Shown: positions 8,729-18,389 of the stretch, piece after piece | How positions within the stretch are numbered: the stretch's first letter is position 1 | Layout: every line of letters starts with the position of its first letter | Translations under genes and position numbers: made by a program | The notes under the pieces: generated by a model | Database searches by the model: none | What the model was told of the DNA's origin: nothing | Seen by the model: only the letters and a program-made list of their open reading frames with translations | Origin: Candidatus Neomarinimicrobiota bacterium | Lineage (GTDB): Bacteria > Fidelibacterota > SORT01 | DNA: 64,000 nt | Direction: 5' to 3' | Assembly (NCBI GenBank): GCA_022573815.1 | Contig: JACZTG010000004.1 | Location: 62,001 to 126,000 of the forward strand

Positions 8729-9523
8729 TTATCTGTGACGTATAACTCGATAAATGGAATATAAGAATCCCGCCTGAAAAGTTGCAAAAGATATTCCTGC
8801 CAGGTTATCGAATTTATCGATTCGATCAGTAAGATATTGTATATCTGCCGGATCAACAGCATCTGATAGGTTATTGAAAGCTTTGTCGGCTTCGAATTTA
8901 AAATAAACCGCCGCAACTCCCGATATAGCGGTAAGGGCATAAGTTGACCGGCTAATCAATTTATCTCTATCGTACCCCATTTTAGCGAAATTCGGAGTAA
9001 TTTCAGTTTCTATTACTGGAGATTCAACAACCAAATTAACACTTATCAATGTTTTTTGATTCATCTCTTCAGGTTCGATTCGTACCGGCATATAATTTCT
9101 CTTAATTAATTCCACAGCTTTGTCGGTTGATTGAAGAACGTAGGGTGTAGTCCCCATAAATTCACCGTTGATGATAACATCCGCACCATACGGAACACTA
9201 TTTAATATTACGAATCGCGTAGGTGTAACCTCAAAATAGTAGGTAGAGTCAGCTGCCAACTCTCCTTTCCAAGTCCAATCTACCGCCGACCATAAGTCAG
9301 ATTCAGAATTCGATGCTCTCAATGAGTGATATCCTGCCGTAACAGATAGAGTATCGACGCGCTGCCGGCTGTATAATGAATCATCAATATAAAATAAAAT
9401 GTCAGATGATTTAGATTTGAATATCAGAGTTGAAAACCCTATAGCTGCGCTTTCGGGGGGATTTGCATATAAATAGCTCTGGCTTACAACAAAAATAAAT
9501 AGTAGCAGGAAATATTTATTCAC
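8729..9523 (-). CDS. PEGA-domain exported protein
   Basis: 264 aa, function unknown. An N-terminal signal peptide (KYFLLLFIFVVSQSYLYA) suggests export. A PEGA-type beta-sandwich is clear around residues 105-155 (VPYGADVIINGEFMGTTPY), and the region before it (IDDSLYSRQRVDTLSVTAGYHSL) looks like a second, diverged copy. A hydrophobic segment follows at about 195-210. The start overlaps the stop of the PQQ-repeat gene by 8 bases, so the two are translationally coupled. PEGA domains are found in surface and envelope proteins. Its place next to an Omp85-type fusion protein suggests an envelope role. Confidence 0.75.
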   Translation of the reverse strand: MNKYFLLLFIFVVSQSYLYANPPESAAIGFSTLIFKSKSSDILFYIDDSLYSRQRVDTLSVTAGYHSLRASNSESDLWSAVDWTWKGELAADSTYYFEVTPTRFVILNSVPYGADVIINGEFMGTTPYVLQSTDKAVELIKRNYMPVRIEPEEMNQKTLISVNLVVESPVIETEITPNFAKMGYDRDKLISRSTYALTAISGVAAVYFKFEADKAFNNLSDAVDPADIQYLTDRIDKFDNLAGISFATFQAGFLYSIYRVIRHR

Positions 9524-10682
9524 TTATTGCACCTGCTTCTGAAAACGCATATACGAATTTATCTTCCGTTCCGATGAATATATTACCATTATATTCTAAC
9601 GGTGATGTTCTGATTCTTCCGTCAAGCAATACGGACCATATTACTTCGCCGGTATCTTTATTTATAGAGTAAAATTTTCGATTCAGAGACCCGATATAGA
9701 TATATTGCCCTGACACAAGCATTCCTATACTTAGAGGGTCCAATAAATCTTGCTCCCAAATTCCGACTCCATCAGTAATTGAAATCTTATAAAGCATACC
9801 GCTAGCTGTTGCGGAATATACCGCATCATCATCAACCGACGCAGTAGCATAAAAACTTCCTTTTCCGGAAAATGACCAATTTAATTTACCGGATTCTGCA
9901 TTAATCGAGAAAAATTGTCCGAGCAAATTACCAACATAAACATTACCATTATAAACTACCGGTGTTGACATAATGGCTTTGCCTGTTTCATATTTCCATT
10001 TGAGTTCCCCTGTGGAAGCTGAGAGTCCATACACATTGCCGGAGTCATTTGCGGCGATTATGAGTCCCTCCCATCTTACAGGCGTGCCGCGAAACGGCCT
10101 GTTACTTCTGAATCTCCACTTCTCGGTGCCTGTTTCCAAATCAAGGCAATATAGATTTCCATTAACAGAAGTGACATAAAGCAAGCCCCCTGAAACCAAC
10201 GGCATAGATTCCACAGGACCGATATTTTTTTTCCAGGCATATCTCCCTTTATCCAATTGATAACCAAAGATCGAATTATCGTTTGAAATGCTGCCGAAAT
10301 ATCCGTTATTGCCGTCTAATGCCATTCCGTATCCAATGGAATGGTCTAATTTAATAGAACTTATTTTAATTCCCGTAGAATAGTTAAGCACAATGATTTT
10401 ACCTGCCATTGTTGTAACGAATATATTCCCCATTGCGGCTGTCATATAGCCGGTAGGCGTTCTCTCAACACCGGTCTTCCACAATTGTTTTAACGGAGGT
10501 GTCACTTCCTTGATAGCGTTTTGATTGTGCTGAGCATTACCTCCAAGTTGAGTCCATTCAGATTTCTTAAATTTTGAAGAAACATCAAAAATCTTAATAT
10601 TTCCGGAACAGCTAAATATTATGACCAACGACAGTAGTAAGAAGATTATAAATTTACGATACAATTTAGAAATCCCAACCAA
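9516..10682 (-). CDS. PQQ-repeat beta-propeller lipoprotein (BamB-like fold)
   Basis: 388 aa. A hydrophobic leader ending in IIFSC (Cys25) looks like a lipoprotein signal, though Phe at -2 is not textbook. The rest is a series of about seven blades with the PQQ pattern: repeated GxLYCLDxETGxxxWxF-like elements such as YCLDLETGTEKWRF and YGLSASTGELKWKY. This fold is shared by BamB, the lipoprotein of the outer-membrane assembly machine, and by quinoprotein dehydrogenases. No dehydrogenase residues are evident. The gene overlaps the Omp85-fusion gene by 17 bases upstream and the PEGA gene by 8 bases downstream. A scaffolding role for the neighbouring barrel protein is a reasonable guess, not shown. 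Confidence 0.78.
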   Translation of the reverse strand: MVGISKLYRKFIIFLLLSLVIIFSCSGNIKIFDVSSKFKKSEWTQLGGNAQHNQNAIKEVTPPLKQLWKTGVERTPTGYMTAAMGNIFVTTMAGKIIVLNYSTGIKISSIKLDHSIGYGMALDGNNGYFGSISNDNSIFGYQLDKGRYAWKKNIGPVESMPLVSGGLLYVTSVNGNLYCLDLETGTEKWRFRSNRPFRGTPVRWEGLIIAANDSGNVYGLSASTGELKWKYETGKAIMSTPVVYNGNVYVGNLLGQFFSINAESGKLNWSFSGKGSFYATASVDDDAVYSATASGMLYKISITDGVGIWEQDLLDPLSIGMLVSGQYIYIGSLNRKFYSINKDTGEVIWSVLLDGRIRTSPLEYNGNIFIGTEDKFVYAFSEAGAISE

Positions 10683-13566
10683 AGAAAAATTGTTTATAGA
10701 TAGTATCAGGCCATTTTCTAAAACTGGTTCTTCTTCCTATATCGTAGCGGAGAACGAGAAAGCCGCCTATTCTCATTCTAAATCCGATTCCATAACTTCC
10801 TTTTGTTTCTTCCCATTCTTTTCTAAATAATTCACCGTTATAAACATTCCCAACATCAAAGAACAGCGCTCCTCTAATTCCTCTAAATCCAATAGTGCCG
10901 AACGGAAACTTTACTGCCATCTGATCAATAAACGGAAAGCGATATTCATTGTTTATCACATATGCACGGGTACCCCAAATCCTGAACCGTGGATAAAGAC
11001 GGAGAGTCCATGAACCTCCAATATAAAATCGTCGTATTTCTCTGTCAGGATTTCCTTCGCTGTGCATATACATGAATCGAACAGCAAAAGAAGTGCTATT
11101 TGACAATCGATAATATTTCCTATAATCTGCCACCAAAGAGTAATAGTTCAGGTTACTGAATCTTACATCATTTGTGTACGCAATTGACAGGCTAATTCTC
11201 TGGCCGTCCAATGGACCGGAAGGTCCCCAAAGCGAATTATCCTTAACGTATCTGACAGAATTCACCGCTAACCAAGCCTCTCTGCTGTCACCGTCGAACC
11301 TGTCTTTTAAGGAATAACTTAAGCTTGTGGAAGCCTCTATTCTTTGAAAGAATGAAAGCGGGTAAGATACTGATAGAAAGCCGCCTATACGCTTTTCATC
11401 AAAAAACCCTTCATGTAAATTAAATAGCCTGTTGTTGAGGTTGAAACCTCCGTAAGCAATATTTGTTCTTCCTGCTAATGATATTTTTGTAATGGCAACA
11501 TTGAAGCTGTTTAGGAAATCACTCGATGTACGAGCATTATTATATATAACTATGTAATACTGGTTATTTCCCAAGATATCCGAAAACGCAAGAGCTGCTC
11601 CGCCGCTTGTCCCAAATATTGGATCCTGCGATACCTGACTTTGAGCGATGTCTAAAGAATAACCGCTTTTATATTTTTTGGATATCTTTGTTATATCTTT
11701 TTCAATTTTATGATGATTCCACAAATTGACTCGACTGAATTTCATATTTTGTTTATCAATCGATGTGGGAAATGTTGAGAAATTAGCAATTTTCATAATT
11801 TTGAAACTGAAATCTTCAAATGCCGCAAAGACTAACGAATTTTCATCTGACCAGACCGGATCCATCGCGGAAGTAGTAAAGTTTGTTACCCGAACTGCCT
11901 GATAATCCTTTAAATTATTTTTTGATTCATAAGTATTATCTACACTTTTCAGAGAAACGTTAGTCAGGTCATAATTATCATTACTCTTCGTTTCTTTTAG
12001 TAGCCAGATATTATTCATTCCGCCACGATCAGAAAAGAAAACAATTTTGCCGTCATTAGAATATTTGGGCGCGCGATCGTTAAAATTACCATATGTCAGA
12101 TATCGTACATTCAGAGTTTGAATCTCAATCTTAAATAGATTATACTTTCCGTGGTCACCCGTCATTGTTCTGTCAGACGAAAATGCGATATATTTACTAT
12201 CAGGAGACCACGAGGGATCCCTATCATCATAAACATCATTTGTCAATTTCAGAAGATTTTCAGTAGTTGTGTCATATACATATATATCATTAAATCCCAT
12301 CCGTGAAAGGCCGGTAAATGCTATTCTCTCTCCGTCCGGAGACCAGGAAGGCGAGGAAATAGTAACCAATTCTTTGAAGGATATAGTCGGCAGAAGTTCT
12401 TTATTGTCCAAGTTCAGCCTATGAATAACGTCTGTCTCGCCGCTTTTGGTAACAAATGTGAGAATCCTATTATCATTGACATCAATTGAAGATCTGAAAA
12501 GGTGAAATGTTTCGAAATCACTGGTTTTTTCTCCAACGAGTATCTCTTCAGATTCCATTTTTGCTTTACTATCAAACGGTTTCTGATAAATCCCTGAATA
12601 ACCTTTCTTATTACTTACATAAATTATGTTTTTTCTTCCGTCTTTGTCTGTATATACGGCGGGTTTAGAATTAAAGCCTTTCTGATCGACGATCGAAGAT
12701 GCCATCTGGGGTTTGTCTTTATCCTCTAATAGGGGATAATACTTTTTCTTAAGAGAATATAGCCACTGCTTACTCAGTTCCGTATAGCTCACGCCCAATA
12801 CGTATTCAGCTACTTGTGAAAACCTGGGATATACCCATATATTTTCCAATATAAGTAAGATTTTCTCATCGCCGTATCTTTCTGCGATAAACGAAAGTAA
12901 ATTCTCACCCTCTTTGTACATCAAATAACTTCCGGCTATAGTATAAAGCCTTTCAACAGGAACGATATAATTGTTAAGCACGGCATCCCTGATAACCATT
13001 TCAGCCTGAGTATCCGAGTCACCGGACCAATATTCTGCTAAACCCTCTGAAAACCATAATGGAGGAAAACGTGGATTGAATATCTTATGATTTTTATTAA
13101 CGCGATTGACCTTTCCATGCATAAATACATGATTAAGCTCGTGGCGAATTACCCTTTTGAATTGACTGATAGAGCCATCGCTCGGAATAACAACCCGTCC
13201 CTTGAAAAATTCGAAAAACCCTCCCACTCCTTCAGGCAGTAAGTTCGGGATTACATTAGTTTGCTGGAAATATAGATGAGAGCTGTAAAATATTAGCGGC
13301 ACTTTATAATTAAGAGAATGATTATACCTATTCTTCAGGACATCGTAAGATTCTTCAGCATACTGCGCTCCTATGAGAGCAAGATCCTCCATTTCCGCAT
13401 TATAATAAATATCGAAATGATCTGTTGACATTACCTGCCAATCAAATTCGGTATATTGTATTTTGTTTCTGCCGAATGAATGGTATTGAGCAAAAGCGGT
13501 TGCACTGCTCAGCATTAAAACGCAAAGAACGATGACCAAATTTATCTTATTAAAGTGAAATATCAA
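10666..13566 (-). CDS. Metallopeptidase / TolB-like propeller / Omp85 barrel fusion
   Basis: 966 aa, three modules in one chain. After a signal peptide (cleavage near residue 26) comes a gluzincin-type peptidase domain with HELNH at 142-146 and the downstream glutamate in WFSEGLAEYW (Glu174), as in peptidase MA families. Residues about 400-620 hold PD40/TolB-type propeller repeats (PSWSPDGERIAF, PSWSPDSKYIAF, APKYSNDGKIVFF). The last ~290 residues look like an Omp85/surface-antigen beta-barrel, with a GGSWTLRLYP...NNEYRFPF pattern and a C-terminal phenylalanine, the usual outer-membrane insertion signal. It should sit in the outer membrane with the peptidase and propeller in the periplasm. 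Substrate unknown. First of three overlapping genes. Confidence 0.82.
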   Translation of the reverse strand: MIFHFNKINLVIVLCVLMLSSATAFAQYHSFGRNKIQYTEFDWQVMSTDHFDIYYNAEMEDLALIGAQYAEESYDVLKNRYNHSLNYKVPLIFYSSHLYFQQTNVIPNLLPEGVGGFFEFFKGRVVIPSDGSISQFKRVIRHELNHVFMHGKVNRVNKNHKIFNPRFPPLWFSEGLAEYWSGDSDTQAEMVIRDAVLNNYIVPVERLYTIAGSYLMYKEGENLLSFIAERYGDEKILLILENIWVYPRFSQVAEYVLGVSYTELSKQWLYSLKKKYYPLLEDKDKPQMASSIVDQKGFNSKPAVYTDKDGRKNIIYVSNKKGYSGIYQKPFDSKAKMESEEILVGEKTSDFETFHLFRSSIDVNDNRILTFVTKSGETDVIHRLNLDNKELLPTISFKELVTISSPSWSPDGERIAFTGLSRMGFNDIYVYDTTTENLLKLTNDVYDDRDPSWSPDSKYIAFSSDRTMTGDHGKYNLFKIEIQTLNVRYLTYGNFNDRAPKYSNDGKIVFFSDRGGMNNIWLLKETKSNDNYDLTNVSLKSVDNTYESKNNLKDYQAVRVTNFTTSAMDPVWSDENSLVFAAFEDFSFKIMKIANFSTFPTSIDKQNMKFSRVNLWNHHKIEKDITKISKKYKSGYSLDIAQSQVSQDPIFGTSGGAALAFSDILGNNQYYIVIYNNARTSSDFLNSFNVAITKISLAGRTNIAYGGFNLNNRLFNLHEGFFDEKRIGGFLSVSYPLSFFQRIEASTSLSYSLKDRFDGDSREAWLAVNSVRYVKDNSLWGPSGPLDGQRISLSIAYTNDVRFSNLNYYSLVADYRKYYRLSNSTSFAVRFMYMHSEGNPDREIRRFYIGGSWTLRLYPRFRIWGTRAYVINNEYRFPFIDQMAVKFPFGTIGFRGIRGALFFDVGNVYNGELFRKEWEETKGSYGIGFRMRIGGFLVLRYDIGRRTSFRKWPDTIYKQFFFGWDF

Positions 13567-13581
13567 ATTAATTCATTCGGA

Positions 13582-14511
13582 TTATTTTAAATTCTTTAAT
13601 TCTTCAACTAAAGTATAGGGGGTAATAGTTCCATTTTCTGATTCATTTATTTTATTATAAAGGAATTTTAATTTATCTTTGGTCCAAAATTTCTTATCCA
13701 AATCATCTGCAATAATATCTTTTACCCGTTCATTGAGCCTATGTTTTCTTCTTTCCGAAAGTCTGTTCTCCGATTTCAACCAATCTTCATGCTCATGAAT
13801 TGCTTTCATTAAATCATCTATTCCTTCATTCTTAAGAGCGCTTGTCTTAATAATTAACGGTGTCCATGCATTTTCTTCTCTAAGTTGAAGCATCGCTTGA
13901 AGACCTGAATATGCTATATCTGCCCCATAATGGTCTGACTTGTTCAAAACAAAAATATCCGCGATTTCCATCAATCCAGCTTTCATAGCCTGAATTTCAT
14001 CTCCTGAATCCGGGACTATGACAACTAAAGTAGTATCCGAAGCTTCAGCCACATCCAGTTCAGATTGTCCTACACCCACTGTTTCAATCATAATTACTTC
14101 TTTACCTGATGAATCGAGAATATCAACAACTTCATTAGTAGTTTTTGAAATGCCTCCGGTACTTCCACGGCTTGCCACACTTCTGAAAAAGACTTCTTTA
14201 TTTAGACTTAACTCCTGAAGTCTCAGCCTATCGCCTAAAAGCGCACCGCCGGTAAATGGACTTGTGGGGTCCACTGCAACCACCCCTACACTTTTGCCAT
14301 CTTCCCGGAACAATCTTGTTAAGTTATCGACAAGAGTGCTCTTTCCCGCTCCCGGAGGACCTGTGATGCCCAAACGATAAGCGCCTCCGGTATGCGAATA
14401 CAGCTCTGCAAGTAACGAATCAGCTTCATCATTGTCATTTTCAACAATAGATATAGCCCTCGCAATTGCTCTGTTATCTCCGTTATATATCTCTTTTACT
14501 TTAAGCAGCAT
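13582..14511 (-). CDS. meaB: MeaB/ArgK-family G3E GTPase (methylmalonyl-CoA mutase chaperone)
   Basis: P-loop GTPase of the group that protects and loads adenosylcobalamin-dependent acyl-CoA mutases. Walker A is GITGPPGAGKSTL, followed by VAVDPTSPFTGGALLGDR and the Mg-binding IETVGVGQSE, all diagnostic. The ATG at 14511 gives 309 aa beginning MLLKVKEIYNGD, which matches where the family starts; an upstream start at 14589 would add 26 hydrophobic residues with no family support. No mutase subunit is in the window, so its partner must lie elsewhere. It ends 15 bases before the peptidase-Omp85 gene. Confidence 0.9.
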   Translation of the reverse strand: MLLKVKEIYNGDNRAIARAISIVENDNDEADSLLAELYSHTGGAYRLGITGPPGAGKSTLVDNLTRLFREDGKSVGVVAVDPTSPFTGGALLGDRLRLQELSLNKEVFFRSVASRGSTGGISKTTNEVVDILDSSGKEVIMIETVGVGQSELDVAEASDTTLVVIVPDSGDEIQAMKAGLMEIADIFVLNKSDHYGADIAYSGLQAMLQLREENAWTPLIIKTSALKNEGIDDLMKAIHEHEDWLKSENRLSERRKHRLNERVKDIIADDLDKKFWTKDKLKFLYNKINESENGTITPYTLVEELKNLK

Positions 14512-14616
14512 AGTAAGTATAAAAATACTCTGTATGAGAATGCGACGCAAGCCGAATTCAATACAATATTTCCTATATACGTTCGCCATTATTAGGATAA
14601 ATAATTTTTGTGATTA

Positions 14617-16935
14617 CTATTTCGAGTTATCCATCAGTAATGAGACAAAAATTTCAATATCGTTGGTGGGTAATTTACAGGCATAATTTTCGCAGACATA
14701 AGCCGTCGCAATGCCGCCGATTGGCCGCATAGACTTTATGATTTCCAAATTATCGCTAAGGAAATTGTCACTGTTCCTGGAATCAGCCAATAACACGACT
14801 TTATTAGGGATAAACATAGAGTGAAGTCTTCCTAAGAGTTTTTTCGTATCATCTCCTTCTGCTTCACCGGCAATTATAATCTGTTTTGGTTTAACCAAAC
14901 TGAATTCGATGGCAGACAACATTTGAGGCAATGCATGCGGAGCCCGCTCAAGCGTTGAAGAAAAGTATTCGAAGGTTTTATCTGCTTTCTCGCGTAGTTC
15001 CTTTTTATCAAGCATCTGCGAGAGACGAAGTAGGTTCATCACCGCAATTGAATTTCCTGTTGGTTCCGCGCCGTCATAATCATCTCTCATTCGCACAATG
15101 AGATTTTGACTTCCTTCAGGAGTATCAAAAAACGCTCCATCCTTTGAATCGTAAAAAAGGTCAATTGTCCTGTCATTCAGTTCTGATGCTAACTCTAACC
15201 ACTTGATATTGAATGATGCTTCATATAAATCAATTAGGGCGGCAGTCAACAACGCATAGTCGGACAAATTCCCCTCTATCCCCGCCTCACCGTCTCGATA
15301 ACGTCTCAATAAGTTTTTTGTCTTTTGGTCATACATATTATCAATAATAAAATTAGCAGCATTTTCCGCAGCAGTCAGATACGTTTCTTCCCCATATATC
15401 TGATATGCTTTGGCTAAAGCGGAAATCATATATCCATTCCACGAGACGAGTATTTTATCGTCCAGATGAGGGTTTACTCTCTCCTCTCTTGCGAGGAAGA
15501 GCTTTTGGCGGGATTCTGTTAGCCTGTTGATTGTGCTTTTGAGGGAAAGTCCGAAATTATCCGCAGTTTCAATAAAATTATGGGAAACGAATAAAACGTT
15601 CTTATTTTCAAAGTCTCCATGTGGGTCTTGAAGGACATTACCATCCACCTTTACATTGTAATGATAGGAAAATAATTCGGCATCCTCTTCGCCTAAAACC
15701 TCATTTATATCAACGGAAGTCCAAGCATAAAATGCGCCTTCCACTTTTTCTTCAGGATGAGCCGCATCAGGAGCGCTTTCAGCGTCTTCCGCCGAATAAA
15801 ACCCTCCGTTGGTGTCGGTCATACTTCTAAGAACATAATTAATCGCCTCTTTTGCCACAGATGAATAAACATCGTCTCCTGTCAGCTGATAGGCTTCTAA
15901 ATAAGAAATTATTAACTGACCTTGATCGTATAGCATTTTTTCGAAATGCGGAACGTGCCAGCGTTCATCAGTAGAATAGCGATGAAAACCTCCTCCCAGG
16001 TGATCATGAATTCCACCCTCCGATATTTTCCTAAGAGTATGCAACGTCATATCTTTTGCAGATTCATTCCCTGTTCTTTCAGCGTATCTGAACATAAAAC
16101 TAAATGTCGATGTCCGTGGGAATTTTGGCGCTTGCCCGAATCCCCCGTATTGAGCATCATAGGAGTTCTTAAAAATATCGAATGCGGCGTCAAGGAAAAT
16201 GTGGTATGGCTGAGTTGAAGATTTATCAGTTGAAGCTCTTTTTGACAAAATCTCAAAAAGTTTATCTGCGCTTCGCGTTAATTGTCCCCTGTCTTCATTC
16301 CAAAGGTCATTGATTCTTGTCATGATGTCAATGAAACCAGGACGACCATATTGCGATTCCGGCGGTAAATAAGTCCCGCCCCAAAACGGTTTGAGGTCAG
16401 GCGTCATAAATATTGACATAGGCCAGCCTCCACTCCCTGTCATCATCTGTAATGCCTGCATATATATTCTATCAACATCAGGACGCTCTTCACGATCAAC
16501 TTTTATCGAAATAAACATATCATTCATAATGGCAGCAATATCATCAACTTCAAAAACTTCTCTCTCCATAACGTGGCACCAATAGCAGGTAGAATATCCG
16601 ATTGACAGAAATATCGGTTTGTTTTCTTTTCGCGCTTTTTCAAATGCCTCGTCACCCCAAGGATACCAATCAACAGGATTGAACGCATGTTGAAGCAGAT
16701 ATGGACTTTTTTCATTTATCAGTCTGTTAGGTGTATGTCCTTCATCCAACATTCGCTTAATGAACGTTTTTATGTTTCCCTCATAATCCTCTTTATCCAC
16801 CGATAAATTTACTGGAATGTTTTTGACCGACATAAAACCCTGTCCTTTCTCACTGAAATTGTTTCCTGTTTCGCCTGAACAACTAATTAGTTGAAATGAT
16901 AATAAAATATAAACTGATAAGAGATTTTTTCTCAC
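14617..16935 (-). CDS. SSP411/DUF255 thioredoxin-domain protein with lipoprotein signal
   Basis: 772 aa from a GTG start. It belongs to the SSP411 (YyaL) family: an N-terminal thioredoxin-like DUF255 domain with [20 protein letters not shown] and a CYWC redox pair (117-120), then an (alpha/alpha)6-type glycosidase-like region (motifs such as [20 protein letters not shown]). Its function is not established. Unusually it starts with a hydrophobic leader and a lipobox LIS-Cys19, so it would be an exported lipoprotein, whereas most relatives I know of lack a signal. It has its own upstream region with a likely promoter and two copies of a palindrome. Confidence 0.88.
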   Translation of the reverse strand: MRKNLLSVYILLSFQLISCSGETGNNFSEKGQGFMSVKNIPVNLSVDKEDYEGNIKTFIKRMLDEGHTPNRLINEKSPYLLQHAFNPVDWYPWGDEAFEKARKENKPIFLSIGYSTCYWCHVMEREVFEVDDIAAIMNDMFISIKVDREERPDVDRIYMQALQMMTGSGGWPMSIFMTPDLKPFWGGTYLPPESQYGRPGFIDIMTRINDLWNEDRGQLTRSADKLFEILSKRASTDKSSTQPYHIFLDAAFDIFKNSYDAQYGGFGQAPKFPRTSTFSFMFRYAERTGNESAKDMTLHTLRKISEGGIHDHLGGGFHRYSTDERWHVPHFEKMLYDQGQLIISYLEAYQLTGDDVYSSVAKEAINYVLRSMTDTNGGFYSAEDAESAPDAAHPEEKVEGAFYAWTSVDINEVLGEEDAELFSYHYNVKVDGNVLQDPHGDFENKNVLFVSHNFIETADNFGLSLKSTINRLTESRQKLFLAREERVNPHLDDKILVSWNGYMISALAKAYQIYGEETYLTAAENAANFIIDNMYDQKTKNLLRRYRDGEAGIEGNLSDYALLTAALIDLYEASFNIKWLELASELNDRTIDLFYDSKDGAFFDTPEGSQNLIVRMRDDYDGAEPTGNSIAVMNLLRLSQMLDKKELREKADKTFEYFSSTLERAPHALPQMLSAIEFSLVKPKQIIIAGEAEGDDTKKLLGRLHSMFIPNKVVLLADSRNSDNFLSDNLEIIKSMRPIGGIATAYVCENYACKLPTNDIEIFVSLLMDNSK

Positions 16936-16979
16936 GCGGGTTTTATTTCCACCTTCCTAACCGGCTAATTTAAGTCTAT

Positions 16980-17008
16980 AATCTATATTGAAGATATGTT
17001 AATGTCAA
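16980..17008 (-). promoter_or_regulatory. Putative sigma-70-type promoter for the SSP411 lipoprotein gene
   Basis: On the minus strand TTGACA (17008-17003) is followed after 17 bases by TAGATT (16985-16980). Transcription would begin near 16973, about 38 bases before the GTG start at 16935. The -35 is perfect, the -10 matches four of six. It is supported by position and by similar 17-base spacing in other candidates here. Confidence 0.45.
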
Positions 17009-17040
17009 TTCAGTGGAACTGTTATTGAGATATTTTAATA

Positions 17041-17068
17041 AATGTTAGTTTATATATAAACTAACATT
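17041..17068. repeat. Perfect 28-bp palindrome, candidate operator
   Basis: All 28 bases read the same on both strands: 14-base arms AATGTTAGTTTATA and complement with no spacer. It is centred about 82 bases upstream of the predicted start site of the SSP411 gene, a usual place for an activator. It has no run of T after it and is pure AT in the core, so it does not look like a terminator. A near copy lies at 17193-17210. Confidence 0.55.
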
Positions 17069-17192
17069 GTTAATTTACGACTATATCATCAGCGCATATT
17101 TCGCAACGACTATAAGCTGTTTTTAAAAATAATGTTTTTTTGAATATCTTCATAATTTAATAATATAATAGTTATCAACATTTTCATTCATA

Positions 17193-17210
17193 TAGTTTAT
17201 ATCTAAACTA
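17193..17210. repeat. Second copy of the TAGTTTATAT-TAAACTA palindrome
   Basis: The 18 bases here differ from bases 17046-17063 at a single position (C for A in the centre). Arms ATAGTTTA and TAAACTAT flank TATC. The copies are exactly 147 bp apart. This one sits 4-6 bases from the stop codon of the GT4 gene, so a role in transcript ending is also possible. The rest of the 16936-17213 intergenic stretch is AT-rich with no other feature seen. Confidence 0.45.
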
Positions 17211-17213
17211 TTA

Positions 17214-18335
17214 TTACTTATCTCCGCTTATCATTCTCTCTATGCTTTTTACGAATGCCTCATACGTAAATGAATCATTAGCTTTTTTCTTACCTTCGGC
17301 TCCATATTGTTTGCGTAAACCTTCATTATCCGCTAATTCTAACATCGCAACGGAAAGTGAATAAGCATCACCGGCGGGAACGATAATTCCGGTAACATTA
17401 TTGCTGACTAACTCAGGTAGTACATTTATATCGGTTGAAATAACAGGTTTACCTGCCGCCATATACTCCATTGCGATTCTGCATATCACTTCCGATGAAG
17501 TTGAGCTTATAACTCCCACATCTATCATTGTAATGGGGATTGACGGATGCGAATAAATACTTTTAAATATAACATTGTCAGAAATTCCTAACTCATTGGC
17601 GAGTGAAATTAGATCCGTTCTCTTAACCTGAGAATCCTCTCCGGAAATGAGAAATTTAAGGTCGCTATTTTTACTCAGAGCCATTGCAGCGGCTTTTAAA
17701 AAAATAGTATGCCCCTTCACCGGCGATAATCTGGCAATCAACCCAAAAGTAATAACATTATCATTTCCCTTTTCAGCTTCATTTTCAAAATGAAGATTAA
17801 ATGCGTTCAGATCGAAAGGACCGATTGCCAACGCAAATTTATTACCGGGCAGTTTAAATGCTTCTGAGTATAGCTTTATTAAAGCGGTGCTCGATGCTAT
17901 AAAACCGTCAGTCCATTTTGAGTAAATCTTTTTGCTAATAAAGTTCACTTTGGGTTTTCTGTCATCGCTCAGAGCTCTTATGATACGAATCGATGCACCC
18001 AATTTCTTTTTTACTCTGCTTGCCCAATAATGTGATTGCGCTCCATGGGGTATTATACATTTATAATCGCCTTTCTTAATTATCTCAAGTAAGGATTTTA
18101 GTTCAGTCAGATACTTTATAGGATTCGAAGGCTTCGGACTAAATCCTCCTACAGCATCCAAGCCCTCTTTTGAGGCAATCTTCATCGCCGGTTTATCTAA
18201 ATCGCCAACGATTGCTGTGCGGTAGCCTCTCTCTTTCAATGCTTTTGTAGTATATACAGCAAAATGGGCGCTACCACTCCACCATCGATTGTCCACGATG
18301 TTCAAAACAGATATTTTATCTTCTTGTATCATCAT
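17214..18335 (-). CDS. Family 4 glycosyltransferase
   Basis: 373 aa GT-B-fold retaining glycosyltransferase. The N-terminal acceptor domain has NIVDNRWWSGSAHFAVYTTK; the C-terminal GT4 domain has GLIARLSPVKGH and the E-x7-E donor-binding motif in EVICRIAMEYMAAGKPVIS. Donor and acceptor sugars cannot be inferred. It is divergent from the GT2 gene at 18390, with 54 bases between the starts. It most likely acts on the inner face of the inner membrane in making LPS outer core, O-antigen or another surface glycan, with the nearby GT and MsbA-like genes. Confidence 0.88.
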   Translation of the reverse strand: MMIQEDKISVLNIVDNRWWSGSAHFAVYTTKALKERGYRTAIVGDLDKPAMKIASKEGLDAVGGFSPKPSNPIKYLTELKSLLEIIKKGDYKCIIPHGAQSHYWASRVKKKLGASIRIIRALSDDRKPKVNFISKKIYSKWTDGFIASSTALIKLYSEAFKLPGNKFALAIGPFDLNAFNLHFENEAEKGNDNVITFGLIARLSPVKGHTIFLKAAAMALSKNSDLKFLISGEDSQVKRTDLISLANELGISDNVIFKSIYSHPSIPITMIDVGVISSTSSEVICRIAMEYMAAGKPVISTDINVLPELVSNNVTGIIVPAGDAYSLSVAMLELADNEGLRKQYGAEGKKKANDSFTYEAFVKSIERMISGDK

Positions 18336-18389
18336 TTCAAAGCCTATAAATTATGCCGCAAGTGAAATGATACAGTAGAGACTCAAATT

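Noticed and set aside
8713-8940. Short minus-strand open frame overlapping the end of the PEGA gene
   Set aside because: Out of frame with the PEGA gene, no start signal, no similarity; a shadow.
14512-14589. Upstream start adding 26 residues to MeaB
   Set aside because: The extension is hydrophobic and not seen in the family; the protein begins normally at MLLKVKEIYNGD.
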